Positions 7,348 to 15,945 of a stretch of 29,585 nt of DNA are shown here, one piece after another. The notes beneath the pieces are model-generated. The model was not told where the DNA came from and did not search any database. It saw nothing but the letters and a program-made list of their open reading frames with translations. The stretch is from Methanosarcina sp. UBA293 (lineage in GTDB: Archaea; Halobacteriota; Methanosarcinia; Methanosarcinales; Methanosarcinaceae): contig DALS01000014.1 of assembly GCA_002499445.1 (NCBI GenBank), forward strand, positions 1,940 to 31,524. Reading direction: 5' to 3'. How positions within the stretch are numbered: position 1 is the stretch's first letter; each line of letters begins with the position of its first letter. The translations under genes and the position numbers were made by a program.

Positions 7348-7674
7348 ATGGCTACAGAGATATCATTGAACACGGTATGTGGGCATACAACAAAGATAAT
7401 TGCCACAAAAGAAGGGAAGGACACTCATGTACATATTAAGACCACATGCGAAAAACTCAGGAAATGGGGCACACATTTTGATATGGAAATGAAAGATCTC
7501 ATGGGTGGTCCCGAAACCTTACTTGGTAAGAAAATGGCTGAAGCCCCCCTTACCCCTACCTGCCTCGTCCCGGCAGCAATAATGAACGCTTGCTGGCTCG
7601 AAAACGGCATGATTTCGAAAAATCTTGCTCGAGAAATGGGAAAAATGGAGATTATTTTTGATAAGTTGGAATGA
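7348..7674 (+). CDS. Conserved cysteine-bearing protein, DUF6951-like
   Basis: A soluble protein of 108 residues from ATG 7348, chosen because GGAG lies about ten bases upstream; an open frame continues up to a TTG at 7306. Four cysteines stand at positions 11 (NTVCGH), 34 (KTTCEK), 72 (PTCLVP) and 82 (NACWLE). The ordered pattern resembles a small family of methanogen and anaerobe proteins (DUF6951), an assignment from memory. No signal or membrane segment is visible. The cysteines could bind a metal or Fe-S cluster, which is inference. It is followed 291 bases later, on the same strand, by a DUF169 protein, also with conserved cysteines; the spacing suggests separate promoters. Confidence 0.75.
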   Translation: MATEISLNTVCGHTTKIIATKEGKDTHVHIKTTCEKLRKWGTHFDMEMKDLMGGPETLLGKKMAEAPLTPTCLVPAAIMNACWLENGMISKNLAREMGKMEIIFDKLE

Positions 7675-7965
7675 ACTCTCCACCAATCCCTATGATTTCC
7701 TTTAGAAAGTACGTAATAAGGAAGAAAATCACAAGCTAATAAGGAAGTAAATCGCAAGTAATAGAAGTACTGTGGAAAATTTCCGTATACACATAAACTC
7801 GGGAATGCTTATATTGAATTCAGTTATGTTTAATTTGCTCAAAGTTAAAAAACCGAATAGTAATAACTTTGCCAATAATTAAGAAAGCTCCTAGAACACT
7901 TAAGAGATATTAAAGCCATACTATTATCTCAGATTAATAAAAGTTTTAAAACCCGAGTTGAGAAC

Positions 7966-8655
7966 ATGGACATAAAAGAAATAAATAAGTATGGACAGGA
8001 ACTTATAGACTGCCTAAAACTCAAGACATCTCCCATTGCAGTAAAACTGATCCCAAAAGGAGGGGAAATCCCAGAGGGAATACAGAAAGTAGATGAGACT
8101 ATGAGACACTGCCAGCTTGTTGATAGGGTGAGAAGGACAGGCGAAGAGTTCTATACACTGGGCGAAGATCAGATGTGCAAAGGGGGAGCCGGTGCAATGG
8201 GTCTTGGCGAAATGCCTCCAAAAGTCGCAAGTGGAGAATTTTACTATAATAAACTGAAACAGTTCAGCACCCAGGGCGCTGCAAGGCGTACCCTTGAAAG
8301 GGTTCCCAAACTTCCTCCAAATACAACAAAAGCTATCCTGTATTCCCCCCTGGAAAAAGCCTCATTTACTCCGGACGTTGTTGTGGTTATCTGTACTCCC
8401 AAACAGGTTATGCTACTTACACAGGCTATGATGTATAAAACAGGCGGCAGGGTCGAAGCGAGTTTTGCAGGAAAACAGAGCTTGTGCTCAGATGGGGTTG
8501 TACAGGCATATAAGGAAGGAAAAATCGGAGTTACAGTCGGCTGTAGCGGCAGCAGAACATATACCAAGATCGCAGACGAAGAAATGATTATGGGGATTCC
8601 CATCGAACTTCTGGCTGATGTAGCTGCTGGCCTCAAGGAAATTTGTCCAAAGTAA
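7966..8655 (+). CDS. DUF169 family protein
   Basis: A 229-residue cytoplasmic protein whose opening (KLKTSPIAVKLIPKG) and middle (MRHCQLVDRVRRTGE, DQMCKGGAGAMGLGE) are typical of DUF169. Cysteines at 16, 49, 71, 143, 174 and 193 include those in HCQ, MCKGG, LCSDG and VGCSGSR, of which several are conserved in the family and suggest redox or metal chemistry. The biochemical role is not established; the family is common in methanogens and other anaerobes. The ATG start has only a weak upstream GAG. A spacer of 291 bases separates it from the preceding gene and 654 bases from the next, so it is likely monocistronic. Confidence 0.88.
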   Translation: MDIKEINKYGQELIDCLKLKTSPIAVKLIPKGGEIPEGIQKVDETMRHCQLVDRVRRTGEEFYTLGEDQMCKGGAGAMGLGEMPPKVASGEFYYNKLKQFSTQGAARRTLERVPKLPPNTTKAILYSPLEKASFTPDVVVVICTPKQVMLLTQAMMYKTGGRVEASFAGKQSLCSDGVVQAYKEGKIGVTVGCSGSRTYTKIADEEMIMGIPIELLADVAAGLKEICPK

Positions 8656-9309
8656 TATCCTCAAAAATGCGTATTTCCCTCAAATCAAATTTTTTGCGGC
8701 ACCCCGCTGTAAACTGAAGGGGCATTCGACTGAGATAAAAATTCTTCATGCTCAAGCCCTTTCAAGATTTTTCTAAAGCGGAAACATAATGAAAGGACAT
8801 AGAGCTTGTCAAACGCAGTAAGGCACCTGATGCCCAGGATTGAATTCTGAAAATCTAGCCTTCAAATATAAAATATATTATAAAAGTCGATCTCCATTAA
8901 TAGACTAATTTCACTTATTCTTATGATTACTTAACTCATTTTTGGCTCTTTTTTTGTTAACTCCCCCTGAGAGCATAGAAAAAGCAAGTTCATAATCCTT
9001 AAAACCATGGAAAATACAGAAAACCTGACACGTGGAAGAGATTTAACCTTATAAATTATTCCTTAAACGAAAGTCAAAACAGCTAATAAACAAACTAACC
9101 TTCTTCAGCAAATAAAAAACAATTTCTCTTGCCCCTAAATTAGCCCTCTTAAGCACAACCGTTGCGCCGGTTGATCACGCCGGATAGGGTTTGGGGATAA
9201 GGCATTCAAATTCAAACGTTACACCGTTTTTGATCAAACTTTTTTTGAAAAAGTTTGCGAGCCAACAAATTATATACTAAGTATATGCTAAAAAGAAAAG
9301 AGAAGAAAA
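8656..9309. other. Long intergenic region with a strong hairpin
   Basis: No convincing coding frame is seen in 654 bases; short ATG frames of 14-21 codons occur but have no support. The 3' part contains a perfect hairpin (9235-9257), listed separately, and GC-richer patches around 9160-9190 (two CCGG). TATA-like AATTATATACTAAGTATATGC around 9269-9289 probably forms the nob1 promoter. Confidence 0.45.
9235..9257. repeat. Perfect 10-bp inverted repeat, 3-nt loop
   Basis: CAAACTTTTT (9235-9244) pairs exactly with AAAAAGTTTG (9248-9257) around TTG. It sits about 50 bases before the nob1 start, upstream of the probable TATA box. It could be the end of a dispersed repeat or an upstream terminator. 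Confidence 0.65.
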
Positions 9310-9810
9310 ATGACCTGTTACATTGCAGATTCAGCGGTTTTTATAATGGGAAACTGTGACCTGGACAGTTCCCTGATAATTACCATCCCTTCGGTTGCAG
9401 AGGAATTGAAAAGCCGAGACTCTTTACTTCGTTTTGACCTGGCAAAAGTAGAAGGACTGCGTGTGGAATGGCCAGATCCCGAAATGGTAAAAGAGGTTCG
9501 GAAAATGGCTGAACATACCCAGGACTCCGAAGAACTCTCAAAAACCGACCTGGAAATCCTTGCAAAAGCTCTTGAATACAGAGATAGGGGCATATTGCTA
9601 ACTGACGATTATGCAGTCCAGAATGTTGCAATCCAGCTTGAGATCCAGGTTAAGCCTGTTGTCCAGAAAAAAATTAAGGATATTATTATCTGGCAAAAGC
9701 AGTGTATAGGTTGCAGAAAAACTTTTGACAAAGGGGATGTCTGCCCTATCTGTGGTTCCCCCCTTAAGAAGAAAAGGAAAAAAAGCAGAAAAGAAAAGAG
9801 TCATGCTTAA
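9310..9810 (+). CDS. nob1: rRNA maturation endonuclease NOB1
   Basis: A PIN domain followed by a zinc ribbon, 166 residues. The PIN acidic residues are visible as D7 (YIADSA), E31/E32, D80 (KTDLEIL) and D99/D100 (LLTDDYAVQN). The zinc ligands are C132 and C135 (CIGC) and C145 and C148 (CPIC). NOB1 cleaves the 3' end of pre-16S rRNA during small-subunit maturation. A lysine-rich tail (KKKRKKSRKEK) probably contacts RNA. The ATG follows a purine-rich stretch without a strong Shine-Dalgarno site. It is 158 bases upstream of the phosphoribosyltransferase-type gene on the same strand. Confidence 0.93.
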   Translation: MTCYIADSAVFIMGNCDLDSSLIITIPSVAEELKSRDSLLRFDLAKVEGLRVEWPDPEMVKEVRKMAEHTQDSEELSKTDLEILAKALEYRDRGILLTDDYAVQNVAIQLEIQVKPVVQKKIKDIIIWQKQCIGCRKTFDKGDVCPICGSPLKKKRKKSRKEKSHA

Positions 9811-9968
9811 GCTAAAGAAAAAGATATAATGCTTGATAATGTAATAATGTCTTAAATCAAGAGAATAAACATTTGAATATAGTTTTCCAGGCGGTATTCC
9901 GGGTTATATAAATAAGGTTTAAAACTTGCCGAATACAGCCAGATAAAATTTTAGGTGGGAATGGAGGC

Positions 9969-10583
9969 ATGAAGAATATAGAAGATTTAATCCAGAAAGC
10001 TGTGGAACTGCAGAATAGCGGGCTTGTAACCGGTCAGATTGCCGATGAACTCAACGTTTCAAGGGAAACGGTTACCTGGCTTTTGACCCGTTCAAAAAAA
10101 GAAGTATCAGCTCCCGCTCCAAAGGATTTTTCCGTAAATTGGAGCTGCATAGGAAAAAGTGCTACACGGCTCCATTACATCTCGCTTGCGCTTTGCGACA
10201 TGGTGCTTGAGATTCTGGAAAAAACAAACTCTGAAGTCGATGTAGTTGTCGGTGTCGCCGCCAGCGGCGTTCCCCTGGCAAGCCTGATGGCAAATGAACT
10301 GGGAACTGACTTTGCCCTCTATCATTCCCGTAAAGGACAGGACGTAGTCCAGCCAGGCCAGAAAGGGACAATAAGCAGGAATTTTGGAAATGTTGCCGGC
10401 AAAAACTGCGTGATAGTAGACGACGTCATCACTACAGGCTCTACAATGATGGAAGTTATTGAGCAGCTCCGGGAAATGGGCGCAAAACCAAGAGCAGTTG
10501 TGGTTCTGGTAGACAAAAAAGGCGCAGATATGATCGCTAACGTCCCAATCCAGTCTCTTGTGAGGATTGTGCGCGTGGATTAA
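9969..10583 (+). CDS. HTH-phosphoribosyltransferase protein, GfcR/PyrE-like
   Basis: The 204-residue protein joins an N-terminal helix-turn-helix (about 18-43, TGQIADELNVSRETVTWLL) to a type I phosphoribosyltransferase fold. The PRPP-binding signature is VIVDDVITTGST (148-159). Proteins of this build are annotated as orotate phosphoribosyltransferase-like, and the haloarchaeal member GfcR is a transcriptional regulator that senses a phosphorylated sugar intermediate. I therefore favour a regulatory over a catalytic role, but cannot prove it. GGTGGG nine bases before ATG supports the start. The gene ends before a tandem repeat and a hairpin terminator. Confidence 0.85.
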   Translation: MKNIEDLIQKAVELQNSGLVTGQIADELNVSRETVTWLLTRSKKEVSAPAPKDFSVNWSCIGKSATRLHYISLALCDMVLEILEKTNSEVDVVVGVAASGVPLASLMANELGTDFALYHSRKGQDVVQPGQKGTISRNFGNVAGKNCVIVDDVITTGSTMMEVIEQLREMGAKPRAVVVLVDKKGADMIANVPIQSLVRIVRVD

Positions 10584-10589
10584 AGGCAG

Positions 10590-10686
10590 AGTAAAGATAA
10601 TTGTTAGTAAGGATTTGATAGTAAGGATAATTGTTAGTAAGGATAATTGTTAGTAAGGATAATTGTTAATAATAGGATTATTGTTA
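10590..10686. repeat. Tandem repeats of a 16-bp unit
   Basis: The unit AGTAAGGATAATTGTT occurs three times in a row (10619-10666), preceded by a one-base variant at 10590 and a shortened copy at 10605, and followed by a diverged copy ending at 10686. It starts seven bases after the stop codon of the preceding gene. Confidence 0.85.
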
Positions 10687-10703
10687 GTTAACCCTTTTTG
10701 CAT

Positions 10704-10729
10704 GGAAGCCTTTCTCAGGAAAGGTTTCC
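10704..10729. terminator. 11-bp stem hairpin between convergent genes
   Basis: GGAAGCCTTTC (10704-10714) pairs with GAAAGGTTTCC (10719-10729), with one G-U pair and the loop TCAG. It lies between the phosphoribosyltransferase-type gene and the convergent RecJ-like gene and may serve either or both. Confidence 0.6.
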
Positions 10730-10807
10730 CAAAATTACATCATTTTGAAAGTTTCTTTCTTCAGCTATTTTGAGAAAAAAATTCTAAAGGACAGACTTTT
10801 AAGAATA

Positions 10808-10843
10808 AAATCTCTTAAAAATAGCAAATCTCTTAAAAATAGC
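10808..10843. repeat. Perfect 18-bp tandem duplication
   Basis: AAATCTCTTAAAAATAGC occurs at 10808-10825 and again at 10826-10843, in the spacer before the RecJ-like gene's 3' end. The sequence is otherwise AT-rich and non-coding. Confidence 0.85.
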
Positions 10844-10916
10844 GATTTTCAAAAATACAAATTTTCTTTCATCCTTTTAGTAGAAGCAAAGGGAGGAAAA
10901 AGGCTTGTAAAAGCCC

Positions 10917-13049
10917 TTAATACTCGACCTCTGCGGCCCCTATTTTCTCGGCAAGCCTTGATAACACTTCGGACCTCATTCCTTCTACAAACTTAATGCT
11001 GCCCACAACCAGATGCCCTCCTCCGCTGACGCCTGCGCCTTTAACTTCTTCCCTGATCTCTTTGACGATCTTTGGGATATTCATAAGCACGCCCTTGGAA
11101 CGGATAACCGCAAAATCAGGGCCGTATCCAATTGTGACCACGGGTTTATTTGGATTCTTTTTAGTGAGCACATCGTGAACCTCTCCAGAAGTCTTTCCCG
11201 GTGGTGGAAAAGTGAATTTCTGTGCATAGTTTTCAACGTCTATCACATTCACTATAGCTCCATTTGCCAGCTTATGTGACTTAACATTAAAGAGGCAGGT
11301 TTCAAGCTGCTCCTTTATCATGTCATTTGCCTGTTCACAGAGCAGGGAAACCAGATTTTTATGGATTTCATGGTCCCCAAGATCCAGAATATCATCAATA
11401 AGCCCTTTGCCGCTACTGAACTTCAGCCAGAACTGCTCGTAGTCCAGGGCTAAAGCCATTTCTTTCAACTCTTCAAGGTTATAACGGTCTGACACAAGAG
11501 AAATGTACCTTTCAGCTTCCGGAGCTTCAGAACGGTCTCCTACTGCCGAAACCGCAGGAAGGTGCTTTATTGTGTCACTAATATCGGGATTGATCATACG
11601 AGCAATTTCAGTACAGAGCATTCCGGCAGTAATCCCGAAGTCTCCTCCAGCATGCGCAGGATTTACATGCCCTATGAGATACTGGTCGACAATCTCGTCA
11701 GGGTGGTGATGATCAATAACAAGCATATTGATTCCATAGACTCTTGCCTGCCGCATAGAAGGGACATCTTCTTCGGTTGACCCGTTATCTACAAGGATAA
11801 TAAGCGGCATCTTTTGTCCGTGCCTGGAAAGGTCTTCAAGCGCAAAAGAAATATCTCGGGTCACATCGGCAAGCTCATAAAAAGGAGCTTTGGAAGGAGC
11901 ACGTTTGTAGAAATAATATTCTGCATCCGCTCCCCCAATCTCCGTAATAAGGGGCAAAATTGCTCTCTCAATTGCAATTGCTGAGGTAATTCCGTCAGCA
12001 TCGGCATGATGTCTGAGAATAATCGGGGTTGAATGGAGAATAGCTTTTTTAATTTCCTTAGCGACATGGAGCATTCTCGGCTTAAGTTTCTCCATAATCT
12101 CGCTTTTGACAAGGAAAGGAATATCAGCAGGAGCTGCCTTTTCGTCAATTACCCTTTCAACCCTACCTCTGACAACTGCTTCTCTCTCCCCGGCAAGCAA
12201 TTTCATGCTCATGACTTCGATCTGAACCTGATCATCCCGCAGAGTTACTTCTCCAGTGATGGAAACAATCATTCCTACATCAATGTGCGGATAAGACCTT
12301 TTCCCTGCACTCTCAAAGGCTGCACAGGGGACAAAGCCTCCTTCATCGCTAATGGTAAAAATGGTAGGCCCGCTGGTCTGCTTTACCTGGATAACCTCAC
12401 CTTCGATCCTGATGAGTCTTCCCTTCATGCTGGAATCGATTTCAGCTGAGTTCTTGAGTGGAAGCTCTTTTTCAAGCTCAATAGTCTCATACTTTTTAGG
12501 AGTTTTCGGAATAAGGTCAAGCTTCCCTCCGGCTTTGATGCTTTTTACCAGCACGATCACGGCATCCCCAACTTCAGGTGGTACCCCGACATTGCTAGAG
12601 TGCATAAGCCCTCTTACATGAGGGTTAAGATCCACAAAGACCCCAAAAGAGGCTTTACTGCTTGCTATCCCATGGTAAAGTTTTCCTGCCTCTATATCCT
12701 TAAGGTCGCAGGATTCATCAAGGGCATAAACGTACTGAGAACGGGCACAGGAATCACATAATTCTTCCTCAAGGTCCCTAGGATCCTCAATGCGTTTTCC
12801 GCAAACCTTGCATGTGTATATTTTCCCGAACCCCCCGCAGGTTTCACAAGGAGTGGTTACTTCAATACTTCCAGTACCTTTACATTTCCCACATACAGCT
12901 CCGTTTTTTAAAAAACTGTCAAGATTTTTTTCTGAAATTTTCATGAAATCAATTGATTTTGACTTGCCTTTTCCCTTACACTGAGGGCAAGTATCAGTTG
13001 AGATAACTTCATAGCCACGCCCGTGGCAGTCTAGACATTCCTTACTCAT
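10917..13049 (-). CDS. RecJ-like DHH phosphoesterase with DnaJ-type zinc motifs
   Basis: About 710 residues from ATG 13049. An N-terminal cysteine-rich part has DnaJ-like CxxCxGxG repeats (CLDCHGRG, CPQCKGKG, CGKCKGTG, CETCGGFG) plus CKVCGKR and CDSC pairs. An S1-type OB domain follows (KLYHGIASSKASFGVFVDL), then a second OB fold (RLIRIEGEVIQVKQTSGPTIFTI). Then comes the DHH nuclease core with ILRHHADADGIT, IILVDNGSTEEDV and MLVIDHHHPDEI, and a C-terminal DHHA1 domain with AGVSGGGHLVVGS. This is the archaeal COG1107 type. Relatives act as single-strand exonucleases in DNA repair or replication. An in-frame TTG at 13064 is a possible but less likely start. It is monocistronic. Confidence 0.92.
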   Translation of the reverse strand: MSKECLDCHGRGYEVISTDTCPQCKGKGKSKSIDFMKISEKNLDSFLKNGAVCGKCKGTGSIEVTTPCETCGGFGKIYTCKVCGKRIEDPRDLEEELCDSCARSQYVYALDESCDLKDIEAGKLYHGIASSKASFGVFVDLNPHVRGLMHSSNVGVPPEVGDAVIVLVKSIKAGGKLDLIPKTPKKYETIELEKELPLKNSAEIDSSMKGRLIRIEGEVIQVKQTSGPTIFTISDEGGFVPCAAFESAGKRSYPHIDVGMIVSITGEVTLRDDQVQIEVMSMKLLAGEREAVVRGRVERVIDEKAAPADIPFLVKSEIMEKLKPRMLHVAKEIKKAILHSTPIILRHHADADGITSAIAIERAILPLITEIGGADAEYYFYKRAPSKAPFYELADVTRDISFALEDLSRHGQKMPLIILVDNGSTEEDVPSMRQARVYGINMLVIDHHHPDEIVDQYLIGHVNPAHAGGDFGITAGMLCTEIARMINPDISDTIKHLPAVSAVGDRSEAPEAERYISLVSDRYNLEELKEMALALDYEQFWLKFSSGKGLIDDILDLGDHEIHKNLVSLLCEQANDMIKEQLETCLFNVKSHKLANGAIVNVIDVENYAQKFTFPPPGKTSGEVHDVLTKKNPNKPVVTIGYGPDFAVIRSKGVLMNIPKIVKEIREEVKGAGVSGGGHLVVGSIKFVEGMRSEVLSRLAEKIGAAEVEY

Positions 13050-13648
13050 TAATATCAACACCAATGGTTCTTCCGAACCTGCGTTTTCTTGCTCTACTTC
13101 TTGTGGCTCAAAATAAATTCCTGAACCTGATAGTATTTTTCGCTCATATTATCAGCTTGAAAAATACATTGACTTAACTATGCAGCTCCAGCGAGACAAA
13201 AAGTCATGTCATTGTGATTCTTCCTCTCGTTGTCAACTCATTTTCCCTGTTTTGTATTTTCTACACTTCAGATATAAGTAATTTCAGACATAATTATTTA
13301 TTAGAATAAGTCATTTGAGCAGTAACTTCATAACTTATGCATCAGACATCTGCATACATGACATTTATTTCTTCCTCAAATATAACTCAAAAATCTGAAA
13401 AACTTAAGTTGATAAAGGATTTACAGCAGAAAGTAATAACAAGTAAGAGTATACCTTTAATTGGTAAGAGTACACCTTTAATAATTAAGAGTGTGATTTT
13501 CCAGATATTTTGAGAGTATATAGTAGAAAATTCTTAGATTTTGAACATTTAATTTATAGATATTTTTAGAATTGATTCTCCGAATAAAGAATATTTAATA
13601 ATTAATAAATCTAATTAAAACACTAATTGAGTAAGAGGTCATAAAATT
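13050..13648. other. Divergent intergenic region, about 600 bases
   Basis: No supported coding frame. The region must hold promoters for the RecJ-like gene (minus) and the stomatin gene (plus). It is AT-rich towards the stomatin gene, with TATA-like runs around 13597-13612, and contains the direct repeats at 13442-13483. Confidence 0.45.
13442..13483. repeat. Two near-identical 21-bp direct repeats upstream of the stomatin gene
   Basis: AGTAAGAGTATACCTTTAATT (13442-13462) is followed at once by a copy with three mismatches (13463-13483) and by a partial third copy (ATTAAGAGTGT to 13494). They lie about 165-205 bases upstream of the SPFH gene. Confidence 0.75.
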
Positions 13649-14431
13649 ATGAACACTTTCGCTAGTCAAATTTACCTTCCTGTATTATTAGTTATATTAT
13701 TAATACTCTCACAATCTATAAAAATGGTTAACGAGTATGAGAGAGTAGTAATTTTTAGATTAGGTCGCCTCAGCGGCGTAAAAGGGCCAGGGATATTTCT
13801 GATAATCCCGATTGTTGATAGAGCTATGAAAATAGATCTGAGAATTACTACAATGAATGTGCCCAAGCAGGCTGTAATCACCAGAGATAACGTCACAGTT
13901 GAAGTAGATGCCGTTGTTTATTACAAAGTTATTGAACCAGGGGCTGCCATAACTCAGGTAGAAAACTATAATTTTGCAACTGTTACCCTTTCACAGACTA
14001 TCCTGAGAGACATCGTGGGCCACATGGAACTCGATGGGTTGCTTTCGGAGAGAGAACATATCAACAAGCAAATTCAGGAGCTTCTGGATGCGTATACCGA
14101 GCCTTGGGGGATCAAGGTTACAGGAGTTACAATTATGGATGTTGCCCTGCCTGAAACAATGAAGAGAGCAATTGCCAAACAGGCTGAAGCCGAAAGGGAA
14201 AAACGTTCCAGGATAATCCTCGCAGATGGAGAGTTCCAGGCAGCCCAGAAAATGAAAGATGCCGCTTCCCTCTATGAAGGAATCCCCGCAGCAATCAAAT
14301 TGAGGGAGCTCCAAACTTTAGCTGATATTGCCAGAGAAAAGAACCTCATAGTAGTTACACAGTCCCAGTCTCTTGAGACCGGGAATATAGCAGCTTTATC
14401 TCAGGCTGTTGCCGAAAGGAAGAAGCAGTAA
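13649..14431 (+). CDS. Stomatin/prohibitin (SPFH) family membrane protein
   Basis: A 260-residue protein with one N-terminal membrane segment (about 8-25) followed by the SPFH domain: EYERVVIFRLGRLSGVKGPG, the strand-rich RITTMNVPKQAVITRDNV, and the helical AKQAEAEREKRSRIILADGE. It belongs to the prokaryotic stomatin (p-stomatin) group, which forms oligomers at the membrane. The next gene encodes an NfeD-type protease, and the archaeal pair (as in Pyrococcus horikoshii PH1511/PH1510) is known, where the protease cleaves the stomatin C-terminus. GAGGT nine bases before the ATG supports the start. The spacer to nfeD is 118 bases, so co-transcription is likely. Confidence 0.95.
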   Translation: MNTFASQIYLPVLLVILLILSQSIKMVNEYERVVIFRLGRLSGVKGPGIFLIIPIVDRAMKIDLRITTMNVPKQAVITRDNVTVEVDAVVYYKVIEPGAAITQVENYNFATVTLSQTILRDIVGHMELDGLLSEREHINKQIQELLDAYTEPWGIKVTGVTIMDVALPETMKRAIAKQAEAEREKRSRIILADGEFQAAQKMKDAASLYEGIPAAIKLRELQTLADIAREKNLIVVTQSQSLETGNIAALSQAVAERKKQ

Positions 14432-14549
14432 AGATAAAAGAGGAAAAATAAAAACGAAAGGAAGTAAAGACAAAAAAAGAGTTAATAAAAGAGATAATAA
14501 TGACAAAAAGAACTAAAGGAAAGGGATAAACAAGAGAGGACTGATAAAT

Positions 14550-15854
14550 ATGCCAGTAAAAAAAGTTTCCCATTTCCTTTTTATTTTTTTCCTGTGCTTC
14601 ATTCTCACAGCTGGCCTCATAACCCCAGTCGATGCAGGACCTCAAGAGAAAGTACTCGTGCTTAAAATATCCGAGGCTATCACCCCAGCCTCAGACGATA
14701 TTATAGCGAATGCGATAGAAAAAGCTGAAAACGAAAATTTTGAGGCTCTTGTAATAAGCCTGGATACCCCTGGTGGAGGGCTGGATGAAACCCAGGTAAT
14801 CATCAGGACAATCGAGAACACAAGCGTGCCTGTTATAGGATACGTGCCTGAGAGCGGGAAAGCTTGGTCAGCCGGCACTCTCATCCTTATGGGAACGGAT
14901 ATTGCTGCAATGGCTCCTTTTACGGTGATTGGATCAGCCCAGCCTGTTCAGATGACGGCAGAAGGGACAAAACCCATAAAAGACGAAAAAATAATAAACG
15001 CACTTGTCAAGTTTTCGGTTTCAACAGCTAGCAAACATGGGAGAAACGAGACCTTTGCAGAAGAGGTTATAACAAAAAACAAAAATCTTGACGCGCAGGA
15101 AGCCCTGGAAACAGGAGTAATAGAATACATAGCTCCTACTATCCCAAATTTGCTTACACAGATTGACGGGGAGCAGGTAAAAGGGAAAATCCTGAGAACC
15201 GAAAATGCAAATATAGAAAGTTACGAGCCTCCCCTTTCTCTATCCCTTCTAAGGCTTATTTCAAACCCGATTATCTCTTCCCTTCTTTTGACCATCGGAC
15301 TTTATGGGCTAATCTTTGGGATCTCAAGCCCAGGAGTTGGAGCAGAAGTATTCGGAGTTATCTCAATTGTACTTGGGTTAATAGGCACAGGTTTTGATAT
15401 CAATATAGGGGCAGTCTTCCTCATTCTTTTAGGGATAGGACTTTTGATTGTCGAAATTAAGGTACCTGGATTTGGGATATTCGGGCTTGCAGGCCTTATT
15501 AGCCTCATAATAGGAAGTATACTCCTCATACCCATGGGATACGAAAACATTTACACCCCCGAGTTCCGCAGGCTTCTGATCCTGACAGTTGTTGCTCCTA
15601 CCATTGTTTTCGGGCTTTTCCTAGTTTTTGCGATTTACAAAGTAACCGAAATAAGAAATAAAAAACCGGTTATTGGAGAGTTTATAGGGGAGTCTGCTCA
15701 AACCATAGATCCTCTGGGACCTGAAAAAACAGGCTTTGTCCGCTATAGAGGAGAGTACTGGAAAGCTCGCTCAGAAGAGGAAATCGAACCTGAAACAGAG
15801 GTTGAAATCACTGGAAAAGTAAGGGAAGTGCTCTTAGTAAAAAGAAAAATCTAA
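14550..15854 (+). CDS. nfeD: NfeD family membrane-bound serine protease (ClpP class)
   Basis: 434 residues. A signal-type hydrophobic segment (about 8-28) leads to a ClpP-like protease domain with SLDTPGGGLDE (70-80) and the nucleophile S107 in KAWSAGTLI. A lysine about 40 residues on (K144 or K147) is the likely partner of the Ser-Lys dyad. Four or more membrane segments fill about 230-345, and a C-terminal OB-fold NfeD domain (FIGESAQTIDPLGPEKTGFV onward) ends the protein. This is the full-length 1510-type NfeD, believed to work in membrane quality control with the SPFH protein encoded just upstream. GAGAGGA nine bases before the ATG supports the start. Confidence 0.93.
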   Translation: MPVKKVSHFLFIFFLCFILTAGLITPVDAGPQEKVLVLKISEAITPASDDIIANAIEKAENENFEALVISLDTPGGGLDETQVIIRTIENTSVPVIGYVPESGKAWSAGTLILMGTDIAAMAPFTVIGSAQPVQMTAEGTKPIKDEKIINALVKFSVSTASKHGRNETFAEEVITKNKNLDAQEALETGVIEYIAPTIPNLLTQIDGEQVKGKILRTENANIESYEPPLSLSLLRLISNPIISSLLLTIGLYGLIFGISSPGVGAEVFGVISIVLGLIGTGFDINIGAVFLILLGIGLLIVEIKVPGFGIFGLAGLISLIIGSILLIPMGYENIYTPEFRRLLILTVVAPTIVFGLFLVFAIYKVTEIRNKKPVIGEFIGESAQTIDPLGPEKTGFVRYRGEYWKARSEEEIEPETEVEITGKVREVLLVKRKI

Positions 15855-15924
15855 TTACTTCCCTTTTTTCGCTAAAACATGTTTTTGAAAGATTTTAGGA
15901 AAATTGCTTAAATCAGGTAAAGCA

Positions 15925-15945
15925 AAAGCCTTTTAAAAAGGCTTT
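15925..15945. terminator. Bidirectional hairpin terminator
   Basis: AAAGCCTTTT (15925-15934) and AAAAGGCTTT (15936-15945) are perfect complements around a single base. It lies between the convergent nfeD and AIR-synthase-related genes and overlaps the stop codon of the latter. Confidence 0.7.

Noticed and set aside
8656..9309. Short ATG frames of 14-21 codons in the spacer before nob1
   Set aside because: They have no ribosome binding site, no recognisable motif and no length support.
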